From assembly GCA_937957915.1 (NCBI GenBank), contig CALGNZ010000171.1, positions 1-35,555 of the forward strand: a stretch of DNA of 35,555 nt. Reading direction: 5' to 3'. This document shows positions 32,468 through 35,555 of this stretch, in pieces (within the stretch, counting starts at the first letter, position 1; every line of letters starts with the position of its first letter). The notes under the pieces are model-generated. The model did not search any database. It was given only the letters and a program-made list of their open reading frames with translations, and was not told where the DNA came from. The position numbers and the translations under genes are program-made. This stretch comes from an uncultured Granulosicoccaceae bacterium (GTDB taxonomy: Bacteria; Pseudomonadota; Gammaproteobacteria; Granulosicoccales; Granulosicoccaceae).

Positions 32468-35167
32468 ATGGCAACCAGGGCCCAGTCTGATGCTAGCGGC
32501 GCGATCGACAGTGTCCCTCTGGATACTGACCCACTGGAAACCAGTGAATGGATAGAAGCGCTGGTAGCACTTAGCGAGGTACAGGGCCCGAAGCGGGCAC
32601 ACTATGTACTATCGCAGGTACTGGATCGAGCGCGGCGCCTGGGAGTCACCACCCATGGCCTGCCCTACTCTGCCTATCGCAATACGATACCCGTTCGAGA
32701 GCAGCCACCTTACCCGGGAGACATCGAGCTCGAGCAGCGCATCGACAACCTCATTCGATGGAATGCGCTGGCAATGGTGATGCGCGCCAACAAGGCCTAC
32801 GGCGAACTCGGCGGGCACATCGCCACCTACGCCTCCGCAGCGGAAATCTTCGAGGTTGGTTTTAACCATTTTTTTCGGGCACGCACAGATGATTTTACCG
32901 GCGACATTGTCTACTACCAGGCGCACTGCGCACCCGGTATTTATGCCCGCTCGTTTCTCGAAGGCAGGCTGACAGAAAAGGACCTGTCGAATTATCGCCA
33001 GGAGGTACCTGGTAACGGGCTGAGTTCCTATCCGCACCCCTGGCTGATGAAAGACTACTGGCAGATACCCGGTGCATCGATGGGCCTGGGCCCGATGTCA
33101 GCCGTTAGTCAGGCGCGCTTCATGCGCTACCTGCACGCGCGTGATCTGGCCAACACCAAAGACCGCCACGTCTGGGGGGTATTTGGCGATGGCGAAATGG
33201 ATGAACCTGAGTCTATAGGCGGGCTGACGCTGGCTGCACGCGAGAAACTCGATAACCTGACCTTTATTGTCAATTGTAATTTACAGCGACTTGACGGGCC
33301 GGTTCGCGGCAACGGGCAAATCATTCAGGAGCTTGAAGCATTGTTCGTCGGTGCCGGCTGGAATGTCATTAAAGTACTATGGGCCTCTGAATGGGATCCA
33401 TTATTTGCACGCGACAAAAACAACGTATTACTGCGACGCTTTGCAGAGACCGTTGATGGTCAGTATCAAAACCTTGGCTCCAAGGACGGTGACTACAATC
33501 GTGCAAAGTTTTTCGATGCAGACCCTGAGAGCGCCGCACTGGTGCAACATATGGCTGATGATGAAATTCACGCACTGCGTCGAGGCGGCCATGATGTTAA
33601 AAAACTCTACGCCGCCTTTTCTGCGGCTAAAGCACACAAGGGACAACCCACCGTTATATTAACCAAAACCAAAAAAGGTTTTGGCATGGGCGGCGCTGGC
33701 GAAAGCCGAATGACGGCACACCAGGCTAAAAAACTCGACGTTACTGCACTACTGGAGTTTCGAGATCGCTTCGATTTACCACTCACCGACAGTCAGGTTG
33801 AAAACCTCGAGTTTCACAAACCGTCAGACAACAGTCCGGAGATCAACTATCTCAAAGCACAGCGTGCGCAACTCGGTGGCTCCATACCAAAACGCTATGC
33901 ACAGGCAACAGTCAGTGCCCCCGGACGCCCGTCACTTGAATCGTATGGCACATTTGCACTACAGGCCGATGGCAAGGAAATGTCTACTACCATGGCCGCT
34001 GTTCGCATGCTCAGTGGTCTGCTAAAAGATAAGGCATTCGGGCCGCGACTGGTACCTATCGTGGCAGACGAGGCCAGAACCTTTGGTATGGACAACCTGT
34101 TCAGACAGGTTGGTATCTACGCACCGGAAGGACAACTGTACGAGCCGGAAGACGCAAGCTCGATGCTCTACTACAAAGAGACCAGAGATGGTCAGCTGAT
34201 GGAAGAAGGCATCACCGAAGCAAGTGCCATCAGTACCTGGACCACTGCAGCCACTGCCTACTCAATTCACGATACCGAAGTACTGCCATTCTATATTTAC
34301 TACTCGATGTTCGGCTTTCAGCGCGTGGGGGATCAGATCTGGGCCGCTGCTGATCAGCGCGCACGCGGTTTTTTGCTTGGCGCCACAGCGGGTCGTACAA
34401 CCTTATCTGGTGAAGGCTTACAGCATCAGGATGGATCAAGTCACCTGCAGGCCAGTACAGTGCCAAACTGCCGTGCTTACGATCCCTGCTACGCCTACGA
34501 GCTTGCGATCATTATGGACTATGGCATGCAGCGCATGATGGAAGAAAAACGTGATGAATTTTTCTACCTAACAGTGATGAATGAAAACTACGCACAACCA
34601 ACAATGCCCGACGGTGTCGCTGAAGACATCATAAAAGGCATGTACAGGCTTTCTGCAAAAGGCGACCGCGAAGGTCCACGGGTAAGGCTGCTTGGCGCAG
34701 GTACAATCCTTAACGAGGTGCTTGCTGCAGCAGAGTTACTGCAAAACAATTTCGGAATCGGCAGCGACATCTATAGCGTGACAAGCTTCGTTGAACTGGC
34801 CCGCGATGCGGTAGCAGTGGAGAGAGACAATCGTCTGCAGGCTGTTGAGACACCGGCGAAAAGCCATGTCGAAACACTATTAGCCGGGCAGACACCCGTC
34901 ATCATTGCAACCGACTATGTGCGAGCACTGCCTCAACAGATAACACCCTTTATCGACGCCAATGTAACTATTCTTGGCACTGACGGATTTGGCCGCTCGG
35001 CTAATCGTCAGGCGCTTAGACGATTCTTTGAAGTTGACAGACAACACATTGCACTTGCTGCCATTGAATCTCTGGTGAGAGGCAGCGTAATACCTCATGG
35101 CGTACTGACAAAAGCAGTTAAAGACCTTGGCATCGATTCAGATGCCATCGCGCCATGGAACCGGTAA
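32468..35167 (+). CDS. aceE: Pyruvate dehydrogenase E1 component, homodimeric type
   Basis: The 899-residue protein matches the gammaproteobacterial AceE family in length and sequence. It is the thiamine-diphosphate-dependent decarboxylase of the cytoplasmic pyruvate dehydrogenase complex. The ThDP motif GDGEMDEPES (from residue 240) with the downstream NLTFIVNCNLQRLDGPVRGN is intact. H in GLSSYPHPWLMKDYWQIPGASMGLGP and HQDGSSHLQASTVPNC are family active-site regions. The frame opens at 32342, but GGAGA six bases before ATG 32468 and the family N-terminus (DPLETSEWIEAL) support the later start. It is followed 70 bp later by aceF. Confidence 0.97.
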   Translation: MATRAQSDASGAIDSVPLDTDPLETSEWIEALVALSEVQGPKRAHYVLSQVLDRARRLGVTTHGLPYSAYRNTIPVREQPPYPGDIELEQRIDNLIRWNALAMVMRANKAYGELGGHIATYASAAEIFEVGFNHFFRARTDDFTGDIVYYQAHCAPGIYARSFLEGRLTEKDLSNYRQEVPGNGLSSYPHPWLMKDYWQIPGASMGLGPMSAVSQARFMRYLHARDLANTKDRHVWGVFGDGEMDEPESIGGLTLAAREKLDNLTFIVNCNLQRLDGPVRGNGQIIQELEALFVGAGWNVIKVLWASEWDPLFARDKNNVLLRRFAETVDGQYQNLGSKDGDYNRAKFFDADPESAALVQHMADDEIHALRRGGHDVKKLYAAFSAAKAHKGQPTVILTKTKKGFGMGGAGESRMTAHQAKKLDVTALLEFRDRFDLPLTDSQVENLEFHKPSDNSPEINYLKAQRAQLGGSIPKRYAQATVSAPGRPSLESYGTFALQADGKEMSTTMAAVRMLSGLLKDKAFGPRLVPIVADEARTFGMDNLFRQVGIYAPEGQLYEPEDASSMLYYKETRDGQLMEEGITEASAISTWTTAATAYSIHDTEVLPFYIYYSMFGFQRVGDQIWAAADQRARGFLLGATAGRTTLSGEGLQHQDGSSHLQASTVPNCRAYDPCYAYELAIIMDYGMQRMMEEKRDEFFYLTVMNENYAQPTMPDGVAEDIIKGMYRLSAKGDREGPRVRLLGAGTILNEVLAAAELLQNNFGIGSDIYSVTSFVELARDAVAVERDNRLQAVETPAKSHVETLLAGQTPVIIATDYVRALPQQITPFIDANVTILGTDGFGRSANRQALRRFFEVDRQHIALAAIESLVRGSVIPHGVLTKAVKDLGIDSDAIAPWNR

Positions 35168-35237
35168 CGACAATGTTAACCCACCTGCCGCGACACCCGA
35201 ATCGAACCATCCCCGCTTCTGGATTGGAGCTCACGTC

Positions 35238-35555
35238 ATGAGTATCATTAAAGAAATCACCGTACCGGATATTGGAGATTTCTCTGAGGTACCAGTAATC
35301 GAGTTGCCCGTTACTGCCGGAGATCGGGTTGAGGAAGGTGACACCCTCATTGTGCTGGAAAGCGATAAATCGACACTCGACGTACCAGCCGAAGATGCCG
35401 GAAAAGTAGTCAGCATTGCTGTCACCGTGAATGAACTGGTCAGCCAGGGCAGCCTGATCATGACGATGGAAGTCGAGTCATCGACCGGAAACCTCGCTGC
35501 AGGTTCGACAGAGATAAAAGAAGCCGAGTCAACCGACAAACATGAAAACCACAGC
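35238..35555 (+). CDS. aceF: Dihydrolipoamide acetyltransferase (E2) of pyruvate dehydrogenase, N-terminal part
   Basis: The first 106 residues are visible and the frame continues past the right edge. A lipoyl domain (residues about 4-77) is clear: VPDIGDFSEVPVIELPV, then the lipoylation site ESDKSTLDVPAE with the target Lys, then VNELVSQGSLIMTME. A linker rich in Ser, Glu and Thr follows. GGAG eight bases before the ATG supports the start. The position after aceE fixes it as E2 of the pyruvate rather than the 2-oxoglutarate complex. The catalytic domain and number of lipoyl domains lie outside the window. Confidence 0.93.
   Translation, partial: MSIIKEITVPDIGDFSEVPVIELPVTAGDRVEEGDTLIVLESDKSTLDVPAEDAGKVVSIAVTVNELVSQGSLIMTMEVESSTGNLAAGSTEIKEAESTDKHENHS

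Overview
The window reads as a stretch of chromosome from a free-living, probably marine or aquatic gammaproteobacterium. Base composition is roughly balanced. Gene content is metabolic and regulatory: aromatic amino-acid catabolism, Fe/2-oxoglutarate oxygenases, sugar-type ABC transport with sulfatases, cyclic-nucleotide signalling, secreted lipoproteins and pyruvate dehydrogenase. There are no insertion sequences, phage genes, CRISPR arrays, rRNAs or recognisable tRNAs. A Granulosicoccus-like organism would fit, but that is inference from gene style, not a database result.

Region 1 (1-4.4 kb): two divergent Fe(II)/2-oxoglutarate oxygenases (a TauD-type gene cut by the left edge and an isopenicillin-N-synthase-type gene). 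Next come a TetR repressor and a divergently transcribed glutathione S-transferase, whose shared intergenic region carries two almost identical 20-bp palindromes, one sitting at the predicted start of transcription of the GST gene. A ChrR-like bicupin follows.

Region 2 (4.6-9.5 kb): tyrosine/phenylalanine degradation. An Lrp/AsnC regulator diverges from hppD (4-hydroxyphenylpyruvate dioxygenase), followed by hmgA (homogentisate 1,2-dioxygenase). The last two enzymes of the pathway are absent here. A membrane-anchored alpha/beta hydrolase and a RidA-family deaminase follow.

Region 3 (9.5-15 kb): signalling. A class III adenylate/guanylate cyclase has four 16-bp tandem repeats where its ribosome binding site should be. 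A GGDEF-EAL membrane protein has both catalytic domains intact. Long non-coding stretches and three small doubtful genes lie between them, including a DUF1127-like gene.

Region 4 (15.1-20.2 kb): two divergent lipoproteins, an FN3-like/alpha-beta-hydrolase protein with an acidic Ser/Asp linker and a YVTN beta-propeller fused to a di-haem peroxidase (MauG-like) domain.

Region 5 (20.4-29.2 kb): the most coherent accessory system. One arm carries a MalK-type ATPase and a cytoplasmic sulfatase. The divergent arm carries an IclR regulator, a sugar-type binding protein, two MalF/MalG-type permeases and a second cytoplasmic sulfatase. A perfect palindrome lies in the 125-bp divergent promoter region, and a TetR gene lies convergently at the far end. 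I read this as uptake and intracellular desulfation of a sulfated sugar or other small sulfate ester.

Region 6 (29.2-35.6 kb): a small membrane protein, a PA0069-type radical SAM protein, an Lrp/AsnC regulator divergent from aceE (pyruvate dehydrogenase E1) with an inverted repeat between them, and the start of aceF, cut by the right edge.
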